Position numbers and translations under genes: made by a program. From Anaerofustis stercorihominis (lineage in GTDB: Bacteria; Bacillota; Clostridia; Eubacteriales; Anaerofustaceae), in contig NZ_SPHL01000001.1 in the NCBI RefSeq assembly GCF_005844425.1, forward strand, positions 62,001-126,000: a stretch of DNA of 64,000 bases, in the 5' to 3' direction. How positions within the stretch are numbered: position 1 is the first letter of the stretch; every line of letters begins with the position of its first letter. Shown here piece after piece: positions 26,606-35,286 of this stretch. Under the pieces are notes generated by a model that saw nothing but the letters and a program-made list of their open reading frames with translations, was not told where the DNA came from and did not search any database.

Positions 26606-27280
26606 ATGAGTGCAAGAAGAAGATTTGATGAAGAACTTGGTTTATTACATAATGAGCTTATTGAAATGGGTTCTATGATTGAAAAGGCAATAAAGTCTTC
26701 ATTTGAAGCAATTGAAAGTGATGATGAAGATATTGCAAGAGATATTATTGAAAATGATAAAGCAATAAATGAAATGGAAAGAAAAATCGAAGCAAGATGC
26801 CTTAAATTAATTTTAAGACAACAGCCCGTTGCTTCCGATTTAAGACTTATATCAACGGCTATGAAGATGATTACCGATATGGAAAGAATAGGTGACCATG
26901 CTGCTGATATAGCATCAATCTGCATACCTGACGAAAGAGAAAAAAATCAAGAAAAATTTAAAATTGTAGATGAAAAGATTATACAAATGTCAAACATAGA
27001 TTTGGAAATGGTTGCTTCGAGCATTTCTGCTTTTGTCAACGACAATTTGGAACTTGCAAAAACTACCATTAAAACGGATGCCGAAGTTGACGAGTTGTTT
27101 TATGAAGTCAGAGATGATATAATAAAAGGGCTTAAAAATGATGAAATCTCTCCGGGACTTGCAATGGATACGTTAATGCTTATTAAGTATCTTGAAAGAA
27201 TAGGAGACCATGCGACAAATATTTGTGAATGGGTAATCTTCTATTTGACGGGAGAACATAAAAACAAAAAATTATTGTAA
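26606..27280 (+). CDS. phoU: Phosphate-signalling protein PhoU
   Basis: This 224-residue protein has two PhoU three-helix repeats, each with the metal-binding (E/D)xxxD-type motif seen in MITDMERIGDHAADIA and LIKYLERIGDHATNIC. PhoU links the Pst transporter to the PhoR kinase and shuts down phosphate-starvation signalling when phosphate is plentiful. Position between pstB and the two-component genes is standard. Confidence 0.95.
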   Translation: MSARRRFDEELGLLHNELIEMGSMIEKAIKSSFEAIESDDEDIARDIIENDKAINEMERKIEARCLKLILRQQPVASDLRLISTAMKMITDMERIGDHAADIASICIPDEREKNQEKFKIVDEKIIQMSNIDLEMVASSISAFVNDNLELAKTTIKTDAEVDELFYEVRDDIIKGLKNDEISPGLAMDTLMLIKYLERIGDHATNICEWVIFYLTGEHKNKKLL

Positions 27281-27298
27281 TAAAGGATAGTGAAAATT

Positions 27299-27979
27299 AT
27301 GGGAAATTATATTTATGTAGTTGAGGATGATAACAATATAAGCGAATTATTGAAATGTTCATTGGAAGCATTTAATTTTTACGTAAAAGTATACGAAAAT
27401 TGTGAAGACATGATGGTTGCATTAAAAGAGGAAAAACCTAAATTAATGCTTCTTGATATTATGCTTCCAGGAATGAGCGGCATAGATGCATTAAAACTAC
27501 TTAAAAACAGTAAAAAATATAAAGAAATTCCCATAATTATTCTAAGTGCAAAAAGCAGTGAAATAGACAAAGTAAATGCTTTAGAGCTTGGTGCCGACGA
27601 TTATGTTACTAAACCTTTCTCTGTTTTAGAGCTTTCTTCAAGAATTAAAAGCGTGCTTAGAAGAAGTTATAAAGAGGAAAATAATATATTGAGTTATAAA
27701 GACATAACCATAGATAAAGAAAATTATTTGGTTACACATTCCGGAGAAGAAGTGGTTCTTACGAAGAAAGAATATAAAATACTTCTTTATATGTTTGAAA
27801 ACGAAGGAAGGGTAGTAACCAGAGAAGAACTTTTGAACGAAGTATGGGGATATGATTTTGAAGGTGAAAGTCGTACTCTTGATATGCATATGAAAACTTT
27901 AAGAAATAAAATCGGAAGCGAAGACGATAAGTATAAGTATATAAAAACCGTTAGAGGAATAGGTTATAAATTAGGATAA
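27299..27979 (+). CDS. phoP: OmpR/PhoB-family response regulator (PhoP)
   Basis: This 226-residue response regulator has a receiver domain with the acidic pocket VVEDDNN, phosphoacceptor Asp53 in LLDIMLPGMSG, and Lys in VTKPFS. The C-terminal winged-helix domain contains LTKKEYKILLYMFENEGRVVTREELLNEVWGYD and TVRGIGYKLG. ATG at 27299 is favoured over GTG at 27290 because AAAGGA would be only two bases from the latter. It probably binds the Pho box in front of pstS. Confidence 0.9.
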   Translation: MGNYIYVVEDDNNISELLKCSLEAFNFYVKVYENCEDMMVALKEEKPKLMLLDIMLPGMSGIDALKLLKNSKKYKEIPIIILSAKSSEIDKVNALELGADDYVTKPFSVLELSSRIKSVLRRSYKEENNILSYKDITIDKENYLVTHSGEEVVLTKKEYKILLYMFENEGRVVTREELLNEVWGYDFEGESRTLDMHMKTLRNKIGSEDDKYKYIKTVRGIGYKLG

Positions 27980-29226
27980 TGAGAAAATTCGTATTTGTAA
28001 GAAGTTTTCTTGTAGGTCTTATTTGTACTTTAATACTTAGTTTGTCCTTCTTTTTCGTATTATCCAAAAATCAAGATAATGGCTATCATACTACAATAGA
28101 ATCTTTCCTTCATACCGTTAAAGAAACCTACGAATTTAGTACTGATTATGAAAAAGACGCAGAATATTTAGAAGCAATTTCAACCGATAATTACAGAGTA
28201 ACAATTATTTCTCCTAATGGAACTGTTTTGGCTGATTCAACACACAAAGAACTTACCGAAAATCATAAAAATAGAGAAGAAGTTAAACAGGCACTTAAAG
28301 AAGGAGAAGGTTATTCCATAAGAAGTTCTTCAACTCTTGATAAAAAAGTTATGTATGGGGCTATTGTGTTAAAGAATGGTAACATTTTGAGAGTCATGGT
28401 TTCTATGGGTACAATTTACAGTAATTTGGCTACAAAAATTATTATATTTATTTTAGCTATAGTAATTTCTTTTATTATATCTTGGGTTGCAGCGAGGAAG
28501 TTTGCGAACGACTCCATAAAACCTTTTGGAAGTGCCGTTGATATATATAAAAAAGAATTTTTTGCAAATGCCTCTCATGAGCTTAAAACTCCCATTACTT
28601 CAATAAGAGGATTTGCAGAGCTTATTTCTTCCGGGCTTATAAATGATAAAGATAAGATAATTGAATACAGCACGACAATAAAAAGAGAAGCCATAAGGAT
28701 GGATACAATGGTAGAAGAAATACTTAAGTTATCCAGCCTTGAAGATATAGATGAAAATGAAATGCCTCTTGAAAAATTAAATGTTGCAGAAATTATAAAA
28801 GAAGCAGTTGAAGTTCTTGATTATAAGTTATACGAAAAGAAAATCATAACAAATGTAGATGTGCATGATGTATATATCGAAAGTGTGCATGAAGATATAT
28901 TAAGAGTTTTTACAAATCTTATTGAAAACGGCATTAAGTATAATAAAGATAACGGAAAGATATATATTTCTTTACGTAAAGTAAAAAATAAAGCTGTTAT
29001 TACTATTAAAGATACCGGAATAGGAATAAAAGAAGAAGATCTTCCTCACATTTTTGAAAGATTTTATCGTGTTGATAAAAGCAGAAATAGAAAGGTTGAA
29101 GGGACGGGTCTTGGGCTTTCTATAGTTAAAAGAATAGTTATGAAATACAAAGGTGAAATAAGTGTTAAATCTACCTATAACGTTGGTACGGAATTTATTA
29201 TAAAATTTGATGCAGTAACAAAATAG
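27979..29226 (+). CDS. phoR: PhoR-like sensor histidine kinase
   Basis: This 415-residue kinase has TM1 at about 8-28, an extracellular domain of roughly 120 residues (including VTIISPNGTVLADST, a PAS-like fold signature), and TM2 at about 154-172. It then has only a short linker before the H box ASHELKTPITSIRGF with His200. N, G1 and G2 boxes (ENGIKYN, DTGIGI, GTGLGLSI) follow. HAMP and cytoplasmic PAS domains, present in Bacillus PhoR, are not visible. The ATG overlaps the phoP stop by one base, so the pair is translationally coupled. Confidence 0.9.
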   Translation: MRKFVFVRSFLVGLICTLILSLSFFFVLSKNQDNGYHTTIESFLHTVKETYEFSTDYEKDAEYLEAISTDNYRVTIISPNGTVLADSTHKELTENHKNREEVKQALKEGEGYSIRSSSTLDKKVMYGAIVLKNGNILRVMVSMGTIYSNLATKIIIFILAIVISFIISWVAARKFANDSIKPFGSAVDIYKKEFFANASHELKTPITSIRGFAELISSGLINDKDKIIEYSTTIKREAIRMDTMVEEILKLSSLEDIDENEMPLEKLNVAEIIKEAVEVLDYKLYEKKIITNVDVHDVYIESVHEDILRVFTNLIENGIKYNKDNGKIYISLRKVKNKAVITIKDTGIGIKEEDLPHIFERFYRVDKSRNRKVEGTGLGLSIVKRIVMKYKGEISVKSTYNVGTEFIIKFDAVTK

Positions 29227-29254
29227 ACAAAGCAAAATGCTTTGTCTATTTTTT
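29221..29254. terminator. Bidirectional terminator between phoR and nth
   Basis: AAATAGACAAAGC and GCTTTGTCTATTT form a 13-base stem with T residues on the plus side; it includes the phoR stop codon. Confidence 0.85.
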
Positions 29255-29893
29255 AATTTTTTGAGTTTTTTTATAAAAATCACATAAGTCTTTTAACATA
29301 CATTCACTACATTTTGGATTTCTTGCACTACATACTTTTCTTCCGTGCCATATAATCCAGTGATGTGCATCAGACCAATATTCTTTAGGGATTTTCTTCA
29401 TTAAAGATTGTTCAGTCTTTAATACATCGTCGCTTTTTGCAAGACCTAATCTATTAGATACCCTTTGAACGTGAGTATCAACAGCTATTGCAGGAATTCC
29501 AAAAGCATTAGACATTACAACATTTGCTGTTTTTCTGCCTACACCGTTTAATTTTATAAGTTCTTCCATTGTGCTTGGAACTTCTTCATTGTATTTATCG
29601 CAAAGAGTAAAGCAAGTTTTCATTATGTTTTTTGCTTTTGTGTTTGAAAGACCACAACTTTTTATGTATTCATGAAGTTTCTCTTCGCCAAGCTCTAAAA
29701 TTTCTCCCGGAGTGTTTGCGGCTTTAAATAATTCTTTTGTAACTATATTAACTCTTTCATCTGTGCACTGAGCAGAGAGAATTGTTGCGATTAAAAGTTC
29801 AAAAGGAGAATTAAAATTAAGCCCGCATTTATATTCTCCGTATTCTTTACTTAATATATCTATTATTTCTAATGTTTCTTTTTTTGTTTTCAT
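29246..29893 (-). CDS. nth: Endonuclease III
   Basis: This 215-residue DNA glycosylase/AP lyase removes oxidised pyrimidines. It has the helix-hairpin-helix LNGVGRKTANVV with the catalytic Lys, the catalytic Asp in AVDTHVQRVSNRLGL, and an iron-sulfur cluster loop with cysteines spaced C-x6-C-x2-C-x5-C near the end. The frame extends further upstream, but ATG at 29893 is the family-typical start and follows AAGGTAA. Confidence 0.95.
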   Translation of the reverse strand: MKTKKETLEIIDILSKEYGEYKCGLNFNSPFELLIATILSAQCTDERVNIVTKELFKAANTPGEILELGEEKLHEYIKSCGLSNTKAKNIMKTCFTLCDKYNEEVPSTMEELIKLNGVGRKTANVVMSNAFGIPAIAVDTHVQRVSNRLGLAKSDDVLKTEQSLMKKIPKEYWSDAHHWIIWHGRKVCSARNPKCSECMLKDLCDFYKKTQKIKK

Positions 29894-30000
29894 AAAAATT
29901 ACCTTAACTTTTATTACCTTTTTTAATTTTTTATTTATTGTATCATAGAGTAAAAAAATTGGAACAATAAATATGAAATAAATAAGAAAGGAAAATAAAA

Positions 30001-30186
30001 ATGAGAAGAAATACAATGACAATGCTTACGAGCTTAACTACCGGTATGATAGCGGGGATAGGGCTTGCTTCTTATGTTTCATCTAACAAAGAACTTAAAA
30101 AGCCCGTAAGGAAAATGAAAAATGCAGTTGAAAAGGCTGCAAAAGAGGCAGTAAACGAAATACAGGATATGACAATGAAAAACTAA
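30001..30186 (+). CDS. Small YtxH-like protein, 61 residues
   Basis: AAAGGAAAATAAAA precedes the ATG. The protein has one short hydrophobic segment (SLTTGMIAGIGLASYVSS) and a lysine/glutamate-rich helical tail (MKNAVEKAAKEAVNEIQDM), the plan of a short YtxH-type protein. It is closed by its own terminator. No function known; a longer relative occurs at 55104-55466. Confidence 0.6.
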   Translation: MRRNTMTMLTSLTTGMIAGIGLASYVSSNKELKKPVRKMKNAVEKAAKEAVNEIQDMTMKN

Positions 30187-30190
30187 TGAT

Positions 30191-30224
30191 AAAAGAGTTT
30201 TAATATTTATATTAAAACTCTTTT
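30191..30224. terminator. Bidirectional terminator
   Basis: AAAAGAGTTTTAAT and ATTAAAACTCTTTT pair around ATTTAT between two converging genes. Confidence 0.8.
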
Positions 30225-30894
30225 AAATATTATATAAGTTAATTAAAGATTTTGTGTATTCCATTAAATCAATTGTATATTTTTCAAATTGTAATTCATC
30301 TATGTTATTATTTATTTTTAAATTAAAAAATGAATTAAGAATATTTTTATCTTCATTTTCTATTTTTTCCATTAAATCAATATTTTTATGTATGTATTTA
30401 TTGGTTTTTAAATAATATTTAGCTTTTATGCAAAAAGACATTGATTTATAAAGTGAAAGTAAAATGTCACTGCTTTTTTCATATAAAAAATTATGAACTG
30501 TCATGTGATAGGTATTACAAGCATTTAGTAACACTGCACGTTTTATATCTTCATTTTTTATAAGAGGTTTTAAAAATTCTAAACTTTTGTATATTGGAAG
30601 TGTATCAAAATAAAACTGAAAAAGGTCTGATTTTTCCCAGTTTTTTATTTCTTCAATTCCTGAGATAAAACCGCAAAATAAATTATTATGTTCTAATGAA
30701 GATATTATTTCTTTATAAGTTTTTAAATCATTTATTGATAATTTATCTAAAATCACAACAATGTCAATATCACTGTTTTCATTTGCTTCTTTTCTTGCTC
30801 TGCTTCCTTGAAGTCCCAAAAATATAAGTCTATTTTTAAATTCTTCTATAAGTTTATTTTTTAATGTTTTTAAAACTACATTTACATCAATCAT
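30223..30894 (-). CDS. Nucleotidyltransferase-domain protein with helical C-terminus
   Basis: This 223-residue protein has the minimal nucleotidyltransferase motif GLQGSRARKEANENSDIDIV at about 28-47, with the catalytic GS and DxD. The C-terminal half is helical (NACNTYHMTVHNFLYEKSSD, LYKSMSFCIKAKYYLKTNKY) and could be a substrate-binding or HEPN-like bundle, though the RNase motif R-x4-6-H of HEPN toxins is not seen. It resembles stand-alone aminoglycoside-type nucleotidyltransferases. Substrate unknown. AAGGAGG lies before the ATG. Confidence 0.65.
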   Translation of the reverse strand: MIDVNVVLKTLKNKLIEEFKNRLIFLGLQGSRARKEANENSDIDIVVILDKLSINDLKTYKEIISSLEHNNLFCGFISGIEEIKNWEKSDLFQFYFDTLPIYKSLEFLKPLIKNEDIKRAVLLNACNTYHMTVHNFLYEKSSDILLSLYKSMSFCIKAKYYLKTNKYIHKNIDLMEKIENEDKNILNSFFNLKINNNIDELQFEKYTIDLMEYTKSLINLYNI

Positions 30895-30960
30895 TCTTAA
30901 CCTCCTTATATCAGTGTTATATTATTATATTATAAAATAATTATAATAAATAAAAAAATG

Positions 30961-30989
30961 TTTACTTTTTATAGTCATAGTGCTATTAT
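30961..30989 (+). promoter_or_regulatory. Promoter of the pantothenate/CoA operon
   Basis: TTTACT at 30961-30966 and TATTAT at 30984-30989 are exactly 17 bases apart. The predicted start near 30996 gives a leader of about 120 bases. Confidence 0.75.
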
Positions 30990-30995
30990 TTATGC

Positions 30996-31115
30996 GGATG
31001 GTATTCTTTTGAAACTATACCGAGAAAAATATTAATAGTCTTCAATCTACCTAATTGCTATAAAGCTTTTATCGAAAGAAAGAGACTTTTGACTATCAAA
31101 AGGAAGAAAAGAAGA
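30996..31115 (+). promoter_or_regulatory. Structured leader of the pantothenate operon
   Basis: GGTAT/ATACC (31000-31004 and 31017-31021) forms a first hairpin. CTTTTGA/TCAAAAG (31086-31092 and 31096-31102) forms a second that overlaps the AGGAAG ribosome site at 31101-31106. ATAGTC at 31035-31040 can instead pair with GACTAT at 31091-31096, which would break the second hairpin. A switch that opens or hides the start of panG is plausible. Firmicute panB operons can carry the pan RNA motif, but I cannot confirm a match. Confidence 0.5.
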
Positions 31116-31958
31116 ATGAAAATCGGATTTATTGGTGCCGGCAAAGTAGGCGTAAGTCTTGGAAAATATTTTGCTATGCACGAAAAAAAAGTAATGGGGT
31201 ATTATAGTAATACTCCCTCTTCTGCAGTTGATGCTGCAAATTTTACAAATACTAATTATTTTAATTCTTTGGAAGATATTATATCTTTCTGTGATATTTT
31301 ATTTTTGACTGTTCCTGATTCAAAGATAAAAGAAGTATGGGAACAAATATGTAAATTTGATATAGAAAATAAAATATTTTCTCATTGTAGCGGAGCTATG
31401 TCTTCTGCTGTCTTTCAAAAGTGTGACCAAGACATTCTTGGTTTTTCCATTCATCCAATGTATGCTTTCAGCGATAAGTATACTTCTTACAAAGATCTTT
31501 CAAAGGCTTACTTTACAATTGAAGGAAACGAAAAGAGAATTAATGTTATTAAGGATTTTTTTGAAAGCCTTGGAAATCATGTAAAAATCATTCCAAAAGA
31601 CAATAAAACCAAATATCATTTATCTTGCGTTTTTGCGAGTAATTTAGTTGTAGCTTTGTTTTATAAGAGTATAAAAATTCTTATGGAAACAGGGTTTACT
31701 TTTGATGAAGCTAAAAATGCACTACTTCCTCTTTTTATGAATAATGCAGAGAATATTGCTTCAAAAGGTGTAATAAATGCATTAAGCGGTCCAATTGAAA
31801 GGAACGATGTAAAAACAGTAAAAGAGCATTTATCTGTTATAAACGGAAGTGAAAAGGATATTTATAAATTGTTGTCCAAGGAGCTTATTGATGTTGCAAT
31901 GAAAAAAGATAATACAAAAGATTATTGCAATATGAAAAAAATTATTAAAGAGGAATAA
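31116..31958 (+). CDS. panG: Ketopantoate reductase, PanG type (Rossmann/DUF2520)
   Basis: This 280-residue protein has an N-terminal NADP-binding Rossmann motif ([19 protein letters not shown]), the substrate-site segment HCSGAMSS and [11 protein letters not shown], and a C-terminal DUF2520-type helical domain. PanG, known from Francisella and with active orthologues in Clostridioides difficile and Enterococcus, replaces PanE in reducing ketopantoate to pantoate. Placement directly before panB supports this. ATG at 31116 is preferred over a TTG at 31089 that lies inside the leader hairpin. Confidence 0.85.
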   Translation: MKIGFIGAGKVGVSLGKYFAMHEKKVMGYYSNTPSSAVDAANFTNTNYFNSLEDIISFCDILFLTVPDSKIKEVWEQICKFDIENKIFSHCSGAMSSAVFQKCDQDILGFSIHPMYAFSDKYTSYKDLSKAYFTIEGNEKRINVIKDFFESLGNHVKIIPKDNKTKYHLSCVFASNLVVALFYKSIKILMETGFTFDEAKNALLPLFMNNAENIASKGVINALSGPIERNDVKTVKEHLSVINGSEKDIYKLLSKELIDVAMKKDNTKDYCNMKKIIKEE

Positions 31959-31962
31959 GAGG

Positions 31963-32790
31963 ATGAAAAACACAGTAACAACATTCAAAAAACAAAAAGA
32001 AGAAAATAGTAAGATTTCCATGCTTACGGCTTATGATTATTCAATGGCAAAATTAATCGATCAGGCAGGTATTAACGGGATTTTAGTAGGGGATTCACTT
32101 GGTAATGTAATCCTTGGTTATGAAGATACAATACCTGTCACTATGGAAGATATGATCCACCACGGAAGAGCCGTTGCAAGAGGGGCAAAAGATGCATTGG
32201 TTGTTATAGATATGCCTTTCATGTCATATCAAACAAGTGTATATGATGCAGTTAAAAATGCAGGAAGACTTATGAAAGAAGGGCTTGGAGATGCCGTTAA
32301 ACTTGAAGGCGGCAGGGAAGTATGTGAACAGATAAAAGCAATAACTTCTGCCGGTATACCTGTAATGGCACATCTTGGATTAACACCACAAAGCATTAAT
32401 GCATTCGGTGGATTTAAGATACAAGGAAGAGATGAACAAAGAGCAAAACAAATTCTTGAAGATGCTTTATTGGTTGAAGAAGCTGGAGCATTTGCAATTG
32501 TTCTTGAATGTGTTCCGGAAAAATTAGCAAAACTTATTACAGAAAAAGTAAATATTCCAACAATTGGAATAGGTGCAGGAAAATACTGCGACGGACAAAT
32601 TTTGGTTTATCAAGATATGCTTGGAATGTTTTCTGACTTTACACCAAAGTTTGTAAAAAAATACGCAAACATAGGCGAAATAATGCAGGATGCATTTAGA
32701 ACTTATCATAAAGAAATAAATGAGGGTAAATTCCCTATGGAAGAAAATACATATAAAATTGATGATGAAGTTATAGAAAAATTATATTAA
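31963..32790 (+). CDS. panB: Ketopantoate hydroxymethyltransferase
   Basis: This 275-residue PanB makes ketopantoate from alpha-ketoisovalerate and methylene-THF. Marks are [63 protein letters not shown] and [15 protein letters not shown]. The start follows AATAAGAGG, four bases after panG ends. Confidence 0.97.
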   Translation: MKNTVTTFKKQKEENSKISMLTAYDYSMAKLIDQAGINGILVGDSLGNVILGYEDTIPVTMEDMIHHGRAVARGAKDALVVIDMPFMSYQTSVYDAVKNAGRLMKEGLGDAVKLEGGREVCEQIKAITSAGIPVMAHLGLTPQSINAFGGFKIQGRDEQRAKQILEDALLVEEAGAFAIVLECVPEKLAKLITEKVNIPTIGIGAGKYCDGQILVYQDMLGMFSDFTPKFVKKYANIGEIMQDAFRTYHKEINEGKFPMEENTYKIDDEVIEKLY

Positions 32791-32804
32791 TTATGGAGAG
32801 AAAT

Positions 32805-33650
32805 ATGAAAGTAGTACATAAAATCAGTGAAGTAAGAGAAATTGTAAATAAATGGAAAAGAGAAGGGCTTAGCGTTGGGCTTGTTCCTACAATGGGTTAT
32901 CTTCATGAAGGACATCAAAGCTTAATTAAAAAAGCCGTAGAACAAAATGACAGAGTAGTTGTAAGCGTATTTGTAAATCCTATGCAATTTGGTGAAAACG
33001 AAGATTTAGCAAGCTACCCAAGAGATCTTGAAAAAGATACAAATTTATGTGAAGAAACAGGAGCAGATTTAATTTTTAATCCAACACCTGAAGAAATGTA
33101 TCCTGAAGGTTTTTGTTCGTATGTTGATATGAACGGACTTACAAAAGAACTTTGCGGAAAAAGTAGACCTATTCATTTTAGAGGTGTTATGACTGTTGTA
33201 AGTAAGCTGTTTAATATCGTTACACCTAATAAAGCATACTTTGGAATGAAAGATGCACAACAGCTTCTTATAATAAAAAGAATGGTAAAAGATTTAAGTT
33301 TTGGTATAGAAATAGTAGGATGTCCAATAGTAAGAGAAGAAGATGGTCTTGCTAAGAGTTCAAGAAACACTTATTTAAGTGAAGAAGAAAGAAAAGCAGC
33401 TTTGATATTATATAAAACAATTAATTTAGGTAAGAAACTTCTTGAAGAAGGTGAAAGAGACAGCGCTGTTTTACTTTCAAAGATGAAAGAAAACATAAAT
33501 AAAGAACCACTTGCAAAAATTGATTATGTTGAAGCAGTCGATATTGAAAAGGTAGAAAAAGTGGATAAAATCGAAGGTACGGTTCTTGTTGCAATGGCTG
33601 TATATATTGGCAAAACAAGATTAATTGACAACTTTGTGTTTGAGTGTTAG
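32805..33650 (+). CDS. panC: Pantothenate synthetase
   Basis: This 281-residue ligase joins pantoate and beta-alanine using ATP. The HxGH-type signature is in TMGYLHEGHQSLI, followed by VVVSVFVNPMQFGENED, the pantoate site MKDAQQLL, and KSSRNTYLS. ATG at 32805 is used rather than 32793, because GGAGAG inside the first five codons is a good ribosome site for it. Confidence 0.97.
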   Translation: MKVVHKISEVREIVNKWKREGLSVGLVPTMGYLHEGHQSLIKKAVEQNDRVVVSVFVNPMQFGENEDLASYPRDLEKDTNLCEETGADLIFNPTPEEMYPEGFCSYVDMNGLTKELCGKSRPIHFRGVMTVVSKLFNIVTPNKAYFGMKDAQQLLIIKRMVKDLSFGIEIVGCPIVREEDGLAKSSRNTYLSEEERKAALILYKTINLGKKLLEEGERDSAVLLSKMKENINKEPLAKIDYVEAVDIEKVEKVDKIEGTVLVAMAVYIGKTRLIDNFVFEC

Positions 33651-33665
33651 GAGGAATATAAAAAT

Positions 33666-34067
33666 ATGTTACTGAATATGTTAAAAGGAAAAATTCACAG
33701 AGCAACAGTTGTTCAAGCAGAGCTTGATTATGTAGGAAGTATTACTGTTGATGAAGAACTTCTTGAAAAAGCCGGAATATATGAATATGAAAAGGTTCAA
33801 ATTGTAGATGTAAATAACGGAAGTAGATTTGAAACTTACACAATTGCTGGAAAAAGAGGCAGTGGTATGATATGCTTAAATGGAGCCGCAGCAAGAGAAG
33901 TTCAAGTAGGGGATAAAATTATAATAATGGCTTATGCAAACATGAGTCCTGAAGAGGTAAAAGATAATCCTCCGAAAGTGCTTTTTGTTGATGAAGATAA
34001 TAAAATAAAAAGAATAACAAGATATGAAAAACACGGGCTCTTAACGGAGGATATGATTAATGAATAA
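33666..34067 (+). CDS. panD: Aspartate 1-decarboxylase proenzyme
   Basis: This 133-residue proenzyme self-cleaves between Gly24 and Ser25 in [12 protein letters not shown] to form the pyruvoyl cofactor, then makes beta-alanine from aspartate. [17 protein letters not shown] is also conserved. It supplies the beta-alanine used by the preceding panC and overlaps coaBC by eight bases. Confidence 0.96.
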   Translation: MLLNMLKGKIHRATVVQAELDYVGSITVDEELLEKAGIYEYEKVQIVDVNNGSRFETYTIAGKRGSGMICLNGAAAREVQVGDKIIIMAYANMSPEEVKDNPPKVLFVDEDNKIKRITRYEKHGLLTEDMINE

Positions 34068-35274
34068 AATTTTAGAGGGTAAAGTAGTAACCCTTGGTAT
34101 AACGGGCAGTATTGCTGCTTATAAAATGGCAAATGTTGCCAGTATGCTTATAAAATTAGGTGCTGAAGTTCATGTAATAATGACTAAAAATGCAACTAAT
34201 TTTATAAATCCAATAACATTTGAAACTTTAACAAATACAAAATGCCTTGTTGATACATTCGATAGAAATTTTGAATTTCATGTGTCTCATGTAAATCTTG
34301 GTCAAAAATCAGATGTAATGCTTATTGCACCTGCAAGTGCAAATATTATTGCAAAAATGGCTTATGGAATAGCAGATGATATGTTATCAACTACTGTTTT
34401 GGCAGCTACTTGCAAAAAGATAGTATCTCCTGCAATGAATACACATATGTACCATAATCAAATAGTTCAAGATAACATAGAAAAATTAAAAGAATATGGT
34501 TTTGAAATAATAGAGCCTGCAAAAGGCATGCTAGCGTGTAGAGACATTGGAGACGGTAAACTTCCTGATGAACAGACTCTTGTAAATTATGTATTAAAAG
34601 AAATAGCTCATGAAAAAGATTTACAAGGTATGAATGTTATGGTTACGGCAGGAGCTACAATGGAAGCTATAGACCCTGTAAGATACATAACAAATCATTC
34701 AAGCGGTAAAATGGGATATGCAATTGCAAGAAATGCAATGTTAAGAGGTGCAAAGGTAACTTTAGTAAGTGCCAATAGCAGTGAAGAAGTTCCTCCTTTT
34801 GTTGAATTAATTAAAGTCAAAAGCGCAAAAGATATGTTTGAAGCTGTAAAAGAAAAGAGCAGTGATATGGATTTTATCATTAAGGCTGCTGCAGTTTCTG
34901 ATTATACGCCTATTGATGTAAGTGATGAAAAAATAAAGAAAAAAGATGGAGATCTTTCCATAAAACTAAAAAGAACAGATGATATTTTGATGTATCTTGG
35001 AGAAAATAAAAAACAAAATCAAGTTTTATGTGGTTTTGCAATGGAAACTCAAAACTTAATAGATAATGCAAAAGCTAAATTAAAAAAGAAAAATGCTGAT
35101 ATTATAGTGGCTAACTGCTTAAAAGAAGAGGGAGCAGGTTTTAAGGGTGATACAAATAAAGTGACATTCCTTACAAAAGACAATATTGAGAAAAAAGAGC
35201 TTATGAGTAAATATGAAGTAAGCGAGATTTTACTTGATAAATTAATTGAAATAAAAAATAAAAAGACCGATTAA
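34060..35274 (+). CDS. coaBC: Bifunctional phosphopantothenoylcysteine synthetase/decarboxylase
   Basis: This 404-residue fusion has an N-terminal FMN decarboxylase half ([48 protein letters not shown]). The C-terminal half is the CTP-dependent synthetase ([35 protein letters not shown]-like [13 protein letters not shown]). It performs two steps from phosphopantothenate to phosphopantetheine. Its presence joins pantothenate synthesis and CoA synthesis in one transcript. Confidence 0.96.
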   Translation: MNKILEGKVVTLGITGSIAAYKMANVASMLIKLGAEVHVIMTKNATNFINPITFETLTNTKCLVDTFDRNFEFHVSHVNLGQKSDVMLIAPASANIIAKMAYGIADDMLSTTVLAATCKKIVSPAMNTHMYHNQIVQDNIEKLKEYGFEIIEPAKGMLACRDIGDGKLPDEQTLVNYVLKEIAHEKDLQGMNVMVTAGATMEAIDPVRYITNHSSGKMGYAIARNAMLRGAKVTLVSANSSEEVPPFVELIKVKSAKDMFEAVKEKSSDMDFIIKAAAVSDYTPIDVSDEKIKKKDGDLSIKLKRTDDILMYLGENKKQNQVLCGFAMETQNLIDNAKAKLKKKNADIIVANCLKEEGAGFKGDTNKVTFLTKDNIEKKELMSKYEVSEILLDKLIEIKNKKTD

Positions 35275-35286
35275 TCGGTCTTTTTT
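35261..35286. terminator. Bidirectional terminator, end of the pan-coaBC operon
   Basis: AAAAGACCGATTAATCGGTCTTTT is fully self-complementary and contains the coaBC stop; T or A runs flank it on both sides, serving prfB as well. Confidence 0.85.

Noticed and set aside
30959-31036. A 25-codon ORF starting ATG at 30959 over the pan promoter
   Set aside because: There is no ribosome site, and the predicted transcript starts inside it, so it would not be translated.
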